Shown: in pieces, positions 26,901 to 33,672 of the stretch
Numbering within the stretch: position 1 is the first letter of the stretch
How the letters are laid out: each line of letters opens with the position of its first letter
Assembly (NCBI GenBank): GCA_014138725.1
Contig: JACJID010000004.1
Location: forward strand, 558,001 to 622,000
From: Kutzneria viridogrisea
GTDB taxonomy: Bacteria > Actinomycetota > Actinomycetes > Mycobacteriales > Pseudonocardiaceae
DNA: 64,000 nt
Reading direction: 5' to 3'
The notes under the pieces: model-generated
Databases searched by the model: none
What the model was told of the DNA's origin: nothing
Seen by the model: the letters and a program-made list of their open reading frames with translations, nothing else
Translations under genes and position numbers: made by a program

Positions 26901-27215
26901 CACGATCACGCCGCCACCGCCGCCGAACACCTGGATGTGCCCGGCGCCGCGCTCGCGCAGCAGCTCGACCAGGTAGCTGAAGTACTCGACGTGCCCGCCC
27001 TGGTAGGCGCTGATGGCCACGCCCTGGGCGTCCTCCTGGATCGCTGCGTTGACCACCTCGTTGACCGAGCGGTTGTGCCCGAGGTGGATCACCTCCGCGC
27101 CCTGGGACTGCAGGATGCGGCGCATGATGTTGATCGCCGCGTCGTGCCCGTCGAACAGGCTCGCGGCCGTGACGAAGCGAACCGGGTTCACCGGCCGGTG
27201 CAATGCGGCGCTCAT
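23979..27215 (-). CDS. icmF: Fused isobutyryl-CoA mutase with G-protein chaperone domain
   Basis: ATG 27215 with AAGGAG upstream gives 1078 residues, the usual IcmF length. An N-terminal B12-binding domain (about 12-140; FDGHDAAIN is the DxHxx motif) precedes a MeaB-like GTPase domain with P-loop GITGTGGSGKSS (about 198-209). The large mutase barrel fills roughly 520-1078. IcmF interconverts isobutyryl-CoA and butyryl-CoA using adenosylcobalamin; the GTPase part protects and reloads the cofactor. Valine-derived isobutyryl-CoA from the nearby dehydrogenase operon is the likely substrate. The open frame upstream to 27812 is antisense to the PLC gene and is not coding. Confidence 0.93.
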   Translation of the reverse strand: MSAALHRPVNPVRFVTAASLFDGHDAAINIMRRILQSQGAEVIHLGHNRSVNEVVNAAIQEDAQGVAISAYQGGHVEYFSYLVELLRERGAGHIQVFGGGGGVIVPQEIELLHSRGVARIFSPADGQHMGLAEMINTMVRACDTDLTEQVPASWDGLFTGAQDALARAITLIEAGRLPSAVSAGITEAADRRHVPVLGITGTGGSGKSSLTDELVRRFRQDQQDKLRIAVLAIDPTRRRGGGALLGDRIRMNCLDGEHVFFRSLATRRAGAEVPDGLAEAIAACKASGADLVVVETPGIGQGDAAIVPFVDISLYVMTPEFGAASQLEKIDMLDFADAVAINKFERRGAEDARRDVARQLVRNREAFGSTWQDMPVFGTSAATFNDDGVTALYQHLVSELAEKGLDLAEGVLPAVQGKVSTSAATIVPAARARYLSDIADTVRGYHRHTEEQVAAVRRHGQLAGAAKALEAAEKSTVDLDELVAGAARKVDRDTEDLLAQWPATVEQYSGDELVFKVRDKEIRTQLTRETLSGNKVRRVSLPRYEDEGTLLRFLRKENLPGAFPFTAGVFPFKREGEDPARMFAGEGDAFRTNKRFKYLSSGSAATRLSTAFDSVTLYGRDPDTPPDVYGKIGTSGVSIASLADMKALYDGFDLTSPTTSVSMTINGPAPTILAYFLNTAIDQRVDAFRAEHGREPSAEEHAELSAWALANVRGTVQADILKEDQGQNTCIFSTEFSLRMMADVQEWFIANKVRNFYSVSISGYHIAEAGANPISQLAFTLANGFTYVESYLARGMDIDDFAANLSFFFSNGMDAEYSVIGRVARRIWAVAMRERYGANERSQKFKYHVQTSGRSLHAQEMNFNDIRTTLQALCALYDNCNSLHTNAYDEAITTPTESSVRRAMAIQLIINKEWGLSANENPLQGSFVIEELTDLVEEAVLAEFDRLSERGGVLGAMETGYQRGRIQDESMLYEQRKHDGSLPLVGVNTFLPEHAEDEAFEIELARATEQEKASQVERTRQFQQEHREQAQQALARLRAAAATDENVFAVLMDAARVCTLGQITEAFFEVGGQYRRNI

Positions 27216-27246
27216 GCGAACTCCTTGTGGGGGTAGGCCTGACCTA

Positions 27247-27266
27247 ATAGTAGGCCTTCCTACTAT
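27247..27266. promoter_or_regulatory. Perfect palindrome upstream of icmF
   Basis: ATAGTAGG (27247-27254) and CCTACTAT (27259-27266) form an 8-bp inverted repeat with a 4-base spacer, in an AT-rich patch 32 bases before the icmF start codon. TAGGCCT is also repeated at 27234. It looks like the operator of a TetR-type dimer; the regulator is not in the window. Confidence 0.55.
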
Positions 27267-27365
27267 CGGACGGACAAGTAACGTGGCGTGGGCCACGTCG
27301 CTGTAGAGTCCCGCCTGGTGCCGCCACACCGCATCGCATTGCTTGGGGACTCTAAGGAGAGTGCT

Positions 27366-28400
27366 ATGCGGGTGAGCGCAGTAGCGGTCGCGCTGCTTGC
27401 CGTGACCGGCCTGGGTCTGTCCACCGGTACGGCCGGGGCGGACACCGGATCGCTGCGGCTGTCCGAGGCCACGACCGTCGGCGTGCACAACACCTACGAC
27501 AAGGGCGCCTACACCTACCTCGCCGACGCGCTGGACGCGGGCGCGGGCATGATCGAACTGGACGCCTGGTTCAACATCTTCACCAGGAAGTGGAACGTCA
27601 GCCACAGCAACCCGCTGGGCAGCGACAACAACTGCGTGCAGGCCAAGTCGCCCACCGCGAACCTGCACACCGGCAACCGCGACCAGAACCTCAACGACTG
27701 CCTGGACGACGTCAACGTCTGGCTGGCGCAGCACCCCGGTGCCGGACCGCTGACCGTCAAGCTGGAGCTCAAGGCCGGGTTCGACGCCACCATCGGCATG
27801 GGGCCCGCGCACCTGGACGACTACGTGCGCACCAGCCTGGGCTCACGGGTGTTCAAGCCCGCCGACCTGATGGGCGGCAAGTACGCCACCCTGGACGACG
27901 CCGCCAGGGCCAACAACTGGCCGTCCCGCTCCGCGCTGGCCGGCAAGGTCATCGTGGAGGTCATTCCCGGCACCGTCGAGGAGGGCAACCCCACCGACCA
28001 CCTGTGGACCGACGTGGAGTACGCCCGCTACCTGCGCGACCTGGCCGCCGCCGGGCACGCCGACCAGGCGCAGATCTTCCCCGCGGTGCACAACTCCGCC
28101 GCGGGCGACCCGCGGACCCGCTACTCCGAGACGAACCTGCGGCCCTGGTTCGTGGTCTTCGACGGGGACGCGAGCTCGTACGTCGACGGCGGCATCGACA
28201 CCTCGTTCTACGTCAACAACCACTACTACCTGGTCATGACTGACGCCCACAACGTCAAGCCGGCGATCGACGACACGAACCCGACCGAGCAGCAGGCCAA
28301 GGACCGGGTCGCCCTGCTGGCCGCCAAGGGCGCGAGCGTGGTCGGCACCGACTGGCGCAAGCTCACCGCCGTCCTGCCCGAGGTCCTCCCCCGCACCTGA
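27366..28400 (+). CDS. Secreted phosphatidylinositol-specific phospholipase C-like protein
   Basis: ATG 27366 with AAGGAG (27354-27359) gives 344 residues. A signal peptide ends at about residue 25 (GTAGA). The mature part shows VGVHNTYDKGA, GAGMIELDAWFN and WNVSHSNPLG, matching the catalytic His/Glu/Asp/His arrangement of the PI-PLC TIM barrel, Ca2+-dependent actinobacterial type. VKLELKAGFD and the YYLVMTDAHN segment follow. It probably cleaves a phosphodiester of a lipid head group outside the cell; the natural substrate is unknown. A 9-bp inverted repeat abuts its RBS. Confidence 0.78.
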   Translation: MRVSAVAVALLAVTGLGLSTGTAGADTGSLRLSEATTVGVHNTYDKGAYTYLADALDAGAGMIELDAWFNIFTRKWNVSHSNPLGSDNNCVQAKSPTANLHTGNRDQNLNDCLDDVNVWLAQHPGAGPLTVKLELKAGFDATIGMGPAHLDDYVRTSLGSRVFKPADLMGGKYATLDDAARANNWPSRSALAGKVIVEVIPGTVEEGNPTDHLWTDVEYARYLRDLAAAGHADQAQIFPAVHNSAAGDPRTRYSETNLRPWFVVFDGDASSYVDGGIDTSFYVNNHYYLVMTDAHNVKPAIDDTNPTEQQAKDRVALLAAKGASVVGTDWRKLTAVLPEVLPRT

Positions 28401-28409
28401 CCCGCCTCA

Positions 28410-28616
28410 CCCCGCGTGTCGGCGCTTGCGGGCACGCGTGTCGGCGGTTCCAGGGCGGTGTGTCGGCGCTTCGCGGGCGGCGTGTCCCGCTCTCCGGAGC
28501 GCGAGTCCCGCTCTGGGGAGCACGAATCCCGGTGTGAGGCGCGCGAGTCCCGCCCTGGGGCAAGCGAGTCCCGCTGAGCGGTCGGCCCTGGGCCACTGCT
28601 CGGCGGGACTCGCCGG
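28410..28616. repeat. Mixed cluster of the two short repeat modules
   Basis: Three GCGTGTCGGCGCTT-type modules, one hybrid (GCGTGTCCCGCT) and about four GCGAGTCCCGCT-type modules follow each other with a period near 20-27 bases. A final inverted copy GCGGGACTCGC at about 28605 could pair with the copy at 28572 to make a large hairpin between convergent genes. Confidence 0.7.
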
Positions 28617-28617
28617 T

Positions 28618-28962
28618 TCAACGGGCGTGGCGGGCTCCGGCCCTGCGCACCGTGCGCCGCAACTGGAGGATGCGCGCCCCACCCGGTACGGCCACCAGCA
28701 GCACCCCGCAGATCGCCGCCAACAGCAGCGCGACCCCCAGCGGGAACTGTCCGCTCATGCCGAAGAACGCGATGTCCACCGGCTGGTTGTTCTGCAGGAT
28801 GAACACCAGCAGGAGCAGCAGCACGACAGCCGCCAGGATCATGCCGATCCACAGCCCGCTGATCCGCGTCCTGCGCACTTTCACTGTCGGTGCTGGTGGT
28901 GGGGTCGTCTCCGGCTCGACCGTGGTGGCCGGTTCCTGCCTTGCACTGTCATGATCGATCAT
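28618..28962 (-). CDS. LapA/DUF1049-like small membrane protein
   Basis: ATG 28962 lies 8 bases after AGAGGG; GTG 28971 is in frame but overlaps the ribosome site. The 114-residue protein has a polar, Pro/Thr-rich N-terminus (about 1-32), then two hydrophobic helices (about 37-60 and 73-93) joined by FILQNNQPVDIAFFGMSGQF, the hallmark of the LapA (lipopolysaccharide assembly A) domain. A basic C-terminal tail follows. In Gram-positive actinobacteria the role of this domain is unknown. It converges with the PLC gene across a repeat cluster. Confidence 0.78.
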   Translation of the reverse strand: MIDHDSARQEPATTVEPETTPPPAPTVKVRRTRISGLWIGMILAAVVLLLLLVFILQNNQPVDIAFFGMSGQFPLGVALLLAAICGVLLVAVPGGARILQLRRTVRRAGARHAR

Positions 28963-29180
28963 GACGTTCACCCTCTTCCACCGAGGAGCAGCTACTGGAC
29001 GGATGCGCCAACCCGGTGAACCTCCACGGTAGACCCGGGGCCGCGACCTGGCAGAGTGACGTCACGTGGTCGGATCAGCGGCATGACACCAGGCGCGTCG
29101 TCTGTGAAGGTGCTCGGTTGACGGCGCGGGAGAAGTGATGCGGGTTTGCGGCGGGCTGTCGCATCGCCGCAGGTCAGGAA

Positions 29181-29272
29181 GCGTCCTCCCCGCGCGAGCG
29201 GGGGTATTCCCTTCACCTATGTGTACGGCGGTGCAAAGGCGCCGTCCCCGCGCGAGCGGGGTTCCGCACCGA
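29181..29272. CRISPR. Two-unit CRISPR-like remnant, type I-E-like repeat
   Basis: The core CCCCGCGCGAGCGGGG occurs at 29188-29203 and 29246-29261, 58 bases apart. The flanks of the first unit (GTCCT before, GTATTCCC after) resemble actinobacterial type I-E repeats; the second unit is degenerate outside the core. No cas genes are in the window. An orphan or decayed mini-array is the best reading. Confidence 0.45.
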
Positions 29273-29302
29273 ATCCAGGCCTGCCACCGACCCGACCGCC
29301 GC

Positions 29303-29455
29303 CAGCGCGGGACTCGCCCACCGGCGAGCGGGACTCACACGCTCCAGAGCGGGACTCGCCGTACTGGAAGCGCCGACACACCATGCGCGAACCGCCGACA
29401 CGCCGTACCGGAGGCGCCGACACGCGGGGCAGGAAGCGCCGACACGCGGTGGGGC
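29303..29455. repeat. Cluster of inverted-orientation repeat modules
   Basis: Three AGCGGGACTCGC-type modules are followed by four GCGCCGACACGC-type modules, the reverse complements of those at 28.4 kb. They run up to the stop codon of the lipid kinase gene. Confidence 0.7.
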
Positions 29456-29459
29456 TGGG

Positions 29460-30320
29460 TCAGGCGACGAGGGTGAGGGCGTTCGGGACACAGTCCAGGT
29501 GCAGGGGCAGTTCGCGCTGGCGTTCGCCGTCGGCGTAACCGACCCAGTCGTTGCCCTCGATCGTCAGCGACCTGGCCCGCAGCGTGGTGACGGCCGGGTG
29601 ATCGGTGTGCCGGCCCGCCCGCAACTGGGGCAGGATGCGGACCAGTTGGCCGCGGCCGACCCGGCGGGCGATCGTCACGTCGAGCAGGCCGTCGGCGGGG
29701 TCGGCGTCGGGGCAGACGGGGATGCCGCCGCCGTAGTACGGGGTGTTGCCGACGGCGATCAACGTGGCGTCCAGTTCGAGCGACTCGTGCTCGGTGCGGA
29801 CCACGAGCGGGTCCGCCCGCAGCTGGGCGATCTCGGCGAGCACGGCGAGGTCGTAGCGCCGCGGCCCACGGGGCCAGCGCAGCTGGTTGGCGCGTTCGTT
29901 GACGCGGGAGTCGAACCCGGCGCAGAGCACGGTGCCGAACCACGCCCCGCCGCGGACCCGGCCCAGGTCGACCTGGCGGCGGCTGCCCTGGCGCAGCGCC
30001 TCGTCCACCCCGTCCAGGCTCAGCGAGAAGGCGCGGGCGAAGTCGTTGCCGGTACCGGCGGGGATGATCGCCAGCGCGGTCTGGGACCCGGCGCAGGCCT
30101 GCACGGCGGCGTGGGCGGCGCCGTCCCCACCGAGCACGGCCAGCACGTCGGCGCCGCCGGTCACCGCCTCGTGGGCGAAACGTGCGGTGCCCTCGGCGTC
30201 ACGGGCCACGAAGGGCTGCACGTCGGGGCTGATCTGCCGCAGGCACGCGGCCACGGTTCCCGCGACGCGCCCGGCCGCGCCCAGCCCCGAGGCCGGGCAG
30301 ACCAGTAGGGCGATCCTCAT
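29460..30320 (-). CDS. Diacylglycerol/lipid kinase family protein
   Basis: ATG 30320 overlaps the tatC stop by 4 bases (ATGA), giving 286 residues. The DAGK catalytic domain shows VLGGDGAAHAAVQA (GGDG nucleotide site) and IIPAGTGNDFARAFSL, then GVDEALRQGSRRQVDLGRV. The C-terminal beta domain contains GNTPYYGGGIPVCPDADPADG. It phosphorylates a lipid, probably diacylglycerol or a related alcohol, at the inner membrane face. It is last in the pafB-pafC-X-tatC run. Conserved linkage to tatC is also seen in mycobacteria-like loci (family knowledge); the functional tie is unclear. Confidence 0.87.
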   Translation of the reverse strand: MRIALLVCPASGLGAAGRVAGTVAACLRQISPDVQPFVARDAEGTARFAHEAVTGGADVLAVLGGDGAAHAAVQACAGSQTALAIIPAGTGNDFARAFSLSLDGVDEALRQGSRRQVDLGRVRGGAWFGTVLCAGFDSRVNERANQLRWPRGPRRYDLAVLAEIAQLRADPLVVRTEHESLELDATLIAVGNTPYYGGGIPVCPDADPADGLLDVTIARRVGRGQLVRILPQLRAGRHTDHPAVTTLRARSLTIEGNDWVGYADGERQRELPLHLDCVPNALTLVA

Positions 30321-31276
30321 GTGGCGTCGTCGTAGCGCTGCTTGGCCTCGGCGGCCAGCTGCGACTCGGGCGTGGGCTGCTCGGGATGCGTGGACAGGTC
30401 CAGCGGGGAGGCCTCGTCGTCGGACAGCTCCGACCAGTCGTCCTCGGTCTTCTTCCTGCGGTCGTTGAGCCGGGAGAGCTGCACGGCCAGCTCGAACAGC
30501 ACGGTCAGCGCACCGGCCAGCACGCACATGGAGATCGGGTCCTGGCCGGGGGTCGCCACCGCGGCGAAGCAGAACAGGCCGAAGATGATGCCGCGGCGCC
30601 ACTTCTTGAGCTTGACGTAGGGCAGGATGCCGACCCGGTTGAGCATGACCACCAGCAGCGGCAGCTCGAAACTCACGCCGAAGACCAGGATCAGCGCCAG
30701 CAGGAAGGACAGGTACTTGTCAGCGGTGAAGGCGTTGACGAACTCACCGGAACCGATACTGGCCAGCACCAGCAACGCCTCGGGCACCACGTAGTAGGCC
30801 AGCGCCGCGCCCGCGAGGAACAGCAGGGCGCCCGCGCCGACGAACACCCGCGCGAACTTCTTCTCCTTGGCGTACAGACCGGGCGTGATGAACGCCCACA
30901 GCTGGTACAGCCACATCGGGCTGAACACCACGGTGCCCGCGACCAGACCGACCTGCAACCGCACCATGAACTGCTCGAACGGCGCGGTGGCCAGCAGCTT
31001 GTCCTCGGTGCCCGGCAGCTTCAGGTTGTTCGGCAGGCTCGTGTACGGGGCGAGCAGCAGCCTGCCCAGCGAGGGCACCGGCCCGAGGCTGACCCCGAAC
31101 CACACGAAGCCGAAGATCGCGCCGATACCGATGCCGATCAGTGCGAGGCCGAGCCGGTAGCGCAGCTCGTACAGGTGCTCGACGAGCGTCATGGTGCCGT
31201 CGGGGTTGTGCCGACGGCTGCGGCGACGCCGCTTGGCCTTGCGCTCCGTGCCCTTGCCTGACGGCTGCTCCGTCAC
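30317..31276 (-). CDS. tatC: Twin-arginine translocase subunit TatC
   Basis: The 319-residue protein has a very basic N-terminus (RKAKRRRRSRRHNPDG), the conserved LVEHLYELRYRLG start and six hydrophobic segments between about residues 45 and 250. ALLFLAGAALAYYVV and PGQDPISM are further typical segments. A charged C-terminal tail follows. TatC is the signal-peptide receptor of the Tat export system in the cytoplasmic membrane. It overlaps its upstream and downstream genes by 4 bases each. No tatA is present between pafC and tatC, where it usually lies. Confidence 0.93.
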   Translation of the reverse strand: MTEQPSGKGTERKAKRRRRSRRHNPDGTMTLVEHLYELRYRLGLALIGIGIGAIFGFVWFGVSLGPVPSLGRLLLAPYTSLPNNLKLPGTEDKLLATAPFEQFMVRLQVGLVAGTVVFSPMWLYQLWAFITPGLYAKEKKFARVFVGAGALLFLAGAALAYYVVPEALLVLASIGSGEFVNAFTADKYLSFLLALILVFGVSFELPLLVVMLNRVGILPYVKLKKWRRGIIFGLFCFAAVATPGQDPISMCVLAGALTVLFELAVQLSRLNDRRKKTEDDWSELSDDEASPLDLSTHPEQPTPESQLAAEAKQRYDDAT

Positions 31277-31518
31277 CGTGTCGCCCCTGCCCGCTCGCCG
31301 CCGTCACGGCGACCCCAATGATTCCGCCTGCGTTCCGCGATCGCCACGCCCAGTGCGGCCACCCGCGCGCGCAACAAGCCGGAGCGGTCGCTGAACCTGG
31401 CACGTGCAAGCCTGCTTGCCGAGGACAGTCCGCGCAAGGACCTGAACACACGCAACAGGGCGAGCACCAGCAGGACAAGGCCCAGGATGATCAGCAACGC
31501 ACTTGGCAGGTACGGCAC
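31273..31518 (-). CDS. 81-residue single-helix protein in the tatA position
   Basis: The product has one N-terminal hydrophobic helix (ALLIILGLVLLVLALLRVF, about residues 7-25), then about 50 strongly basic residues with helical pattern (RLARARFSDRSGLLRARVA, ALGVAIAERRRN). The layout, N-terminal membrane helix plus amphipathic basic helix, resembles TatA, but the Phe-Gly hinge motif and the acidic tail are absent. Small proteins of this type are also known beside tatA in related actinobacteria. Its stop overlaps the tatC start. Function is unknown. Confidence 0.6.
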   Translation of the reverse strand: MPYLPSALLIILGLVLLVLALLRVFRSLRGLSSASRLARARFSDRSGLLRARVAALGVAIAERRRNHWGRRDGGERAGATR

Positions 31519-31536
31519 GGGTACACGGTAACCGGA

Positions 31537-32511
31537 TCACCCGTCGAGCTGGTCACCTGCCCTGCGCAACGCGTCCTGGGCCCGGTGCAGCACCCGCTCG
31601 GCCAACTCGGGCGGGCTGAGCACGACCGCCTGGCCACCGGTGCCCAGCACCAGCCGCACCACCCAGTCCGGGTCGGTGTAGCGCATCGTGATCCGGCAGC
31701 GGCCGCCGTCCAGCTCGGTGACCCGCTCCACCGCGTAGTACTCGGCGATCCACCGCCCGTCCGGCTCCAGCACCAGCTCGACGTTGCGGTGCCCCTCCTG
31801 GGGCCGGAACAGGCCCTCGGACACGTCGGTGGGCTCGGCGTAGGGCGGCGGGGCGGCGGGCTCGTCCAGCACCTCGATGGCGTCGATCCGGTCCAGCCGG
31901 AACAGCCGCACGCCCTGCGCGCTGCGGCACCACGCCTCCAGGTAGCTGCGGCCCTCCACCAGCAGCACGCGCATCGGGTCCACGGTGCGCTCGGTGATCT
32001 CGTCCCGGGAGGCGGTGTAGTACCGGATGTGCACGGCCCTGCGCCCCTGCACTGCCTGGGTGACGGCCGACCGCACCTCGGGCGTGGCCTCCGGCTCGCG
32101 GGTGGCCAGCCCGACCACGACCCCGGCGGGACGTGCCTCCCCGCCGGCGGCCTCCACCTTGGCCAGTGCGCGCTGCACGGCGTCGGCGTCGGCCACGCCG
32201 GGGGTCTCGGCCAGTGCGCGCAGGGCGACGACCAGTGCGGTGGCCTCGGCCCCGGTCAGCCGCAGCGGGCGGCGCATGCCCGCGTCAAAGCCCACCGTGA
32301 TCGTCTCACCCTCGAAGGACAGGTCGATCAGGTCGCCGGGGCCGTAGCCGGGCAGCCCGCACATCCACAGCAGTTCCAGGTCGCGGCGCAACTGCCTGGG
32401 CGACACGCCGAAGTCGGCGGCGGCCTCGTCCACGCGGATGCCCGGCCGGGCGATCAGGTAGGGCACCAGCGCCAGCAACCTGGCCAGGCGCTCCGTCGCC
32501 GCCGTACTCAT
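31537..32511 (-). CDS. pafC: WYL-domain regulator PafC
   Basis: ATG 32511 gives 324 residues. An N-terminal winged helix (about 5-60; VDEAAADFGVSPRQLRRDLELL) precedes a WYL domain (about 125-210; HIRYYTASRDEITERTVDP, then GRSYLEAWCRSAQGVRLFRLDRI). A WCX domain completes the C-terminus. PafB and PafC form a heterodimeric transcription activator of the LexA/RecA-independent DNA-damage response in mycobacteria; the WYL part is thought to sense single-stranded DNA. The gene follows pafB after a 73-base gap. Confidence 0.9.
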   Translation of the reverse strand: MSTAATERLARLLALVPYLIARPGIRVDEAAADFGVSPRQLRRDLELLWMCGLPGYGPGDLIDLSFEGETITVGFDAGMRRPLRLTGAEATALVVALRALAETPGVADADAVQRALAKVEAAGGEARPAGVVVGLATREPEATPEVRSAVTQAVQGRRAVHIRYYTASRDEITERTVDPMRVLLVEGRSYLEAWCRSAQGVRLFRLDRIDAIEVLDEPAAPPPYAEPTDVSEGLFRPQEGHRNVELVLEPDGRWIAEYYAVERVTELDGGRCRITMRYTDPDWVVRLVLGTGGQAVVLSPPELAERVLHRAQDALRRAGDQLDG

Positions 32512-32584
32512 CCGCCGCACCTCGCTCCGCTCGGCGCGTGCATTCGCACTGGCCCTGCGCTGAATGGTTCGCGCGCAAGCTCGC

Positions 32585-33574
32585 TCACCCGTTCACCACC
32601 TTCCGCGCCGCCGCGACCGCACCGAGCAGCCGTTCGTACACGGCCTTGCGCAGCACCTCGGGTTCGAGCACCGCCACGTCCGCGCCGAACCCCGCGATCC
32701 AGCCCGCGGCCGATTCGGGCAGCCGCAGCTCGATCTCCAGCAGGTCGCCCGCCACCCCGTCCACGGTGCGCGTGCCGACCACCTTCGCGCGCCTGCGCAG
32801 GCCCTGGGCCTGGCCCCGGGCCACCCACAGCAGGGCGGTGGTGCCGGTGACCGGCTCGTCCCCGCTGCCCCGCACGAACTGCATCAGGTCCACCTCGCCC
32901 GGCGGCTGCACCACCCCCGGCCTGCCGACCGCCCGCGCGGTGCCGACGATGCGGGACAGCCGGAAGCAGCGCACGGCCTCGCGGTCCCGGTCGTGGCCGA
33001 CCAGGTACCAGCGACCGCGCCAGGACACCACGCCCCAGGGCTCCACGGTCCTGGTCAGCACCTCCACCGGCGCGGGCTTGCGGTAGTCGAACCGCACCAC
33101 ACTGCCGGTCTGCACGGCGGCCAGCAGTGGGGCGAACGCGGGCTCGGAGGTGCGCACCCTCGGTTCGATCACGGCGGGGGTGGACTGGTCCACGTCGACC
33201 CCCGCGGCGCGCAGCTTGAGCAGCGCTCCCTCGGCGGCCCCGGTCAGCTCCGGGGAGTCCCACAGCCGCACCGCGAGCGCCACCGCGGCGGCCTCGTCCG
33301 GCTCCAGGTCGATGTCGCCCAGCTCGTAGTCCCGGCGCGCGATCCGGTAGCCCTCGGCCTGGTCGAAGGCGGTGTTGCGGCCGGTCTCCAGCGGGATGCC
33401 CAGGTCGCGCAGCTCGGCCTTGTCCCGCTCGAACATCCGGTAGAACGCCTCGGGTGTGGCGGCGTCGGTGTAGCCGGGCACGATCGTCCTGACGCGCTCA
33501 GCGGACAGGTACTGGCGCGTGGACAGCAGGCACAACACGAGGTTGACCAGACGCTCGGCACGGACTATGGACAC
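32585..33574 (-). CDS. pafB: WYL-domain regulator PafB
   Basis: The 329-residue protein starts MSIVRAERLVNLVLCLLST with a winged helix in residues 1-70. A middle segment follows, then a WYL domain (about 155-215; VRFDYRKPAPVEVLTRTVEPWG, read in two parts, then GRWYLVGHDRDREAVRCFRLSRI). A WCX tail ends the protein. It is the partner of PafC. In most actinobacteria pafB directly follows pafA; here an opposite-strand STAND gene is inserted, so pafBC must have a separate promoter in the 98-base gap before 33673. Confidence 0.9.
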   Translation of the reverse strand: MSIVRAERLVNLVLCLLSTRQYLSAERVRTIVPGYTDAATPEAFYRMFERDKAELRDLGIPLETGRNTAFDQAEGYRIARRDYELGDIDLEPDEAAAVALAVRLWDSPELTGAAEGALLKLRAAGVDVDQSTPAVIEPRVRTSEPAFAPLLAAVQTGSVVRFDYRKPAPVEVLTRTVEPWGVVSWRGRWYLVGHDRDREAVRCFRLSRIVGTARAVGRPGVVQPPGEVDLMQFVRGSGDEPVTGTTALLWVARGQAQGLRRRAKVVGTRTVDGVAGDLLEIELRLPESAAGWIAGFGADVAVLEPEVLRKAVYERLLGAVAAARKVVNG

Positions 33575-33672
33575 GGTGGCACCCTAACGCCGTGCGGCCC
33601 CGGTGCGTCCGCGCGACCTCCCGGTGCTCGGGTGAAAGGCACATCTGGTCGGTTCTCGTAAGGTTGCTCCCC

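Larger units (their letters stand above)
28963..29459. other. About 500 bases without a gene between lapA-like and lipid kinase genes
   Basis: This stretch holds the promoter side of the LapA-like gene, a two-unit CRISPR-like remnant (about 29181-29272) and an inverted-orientation repeat cluster (about 29303-29455). Open frames across it translate the repeats and have no family features. Confidence 0.7.

Noticed and set aside
23979-27812. Minus frame extending IcmF by about 200 residues
   Set aside because: The extension is antisense to the PLC gene; ATG 27215 has an AAGGAG site and gives the usual IcmF length.
29146-29538. Small plus-strand protein across the CRISPR-like units
   Set aside because: It translates CRISPR-like and modular repeats, overlaps the lipid kinase gene, and has no RBS-supported start.
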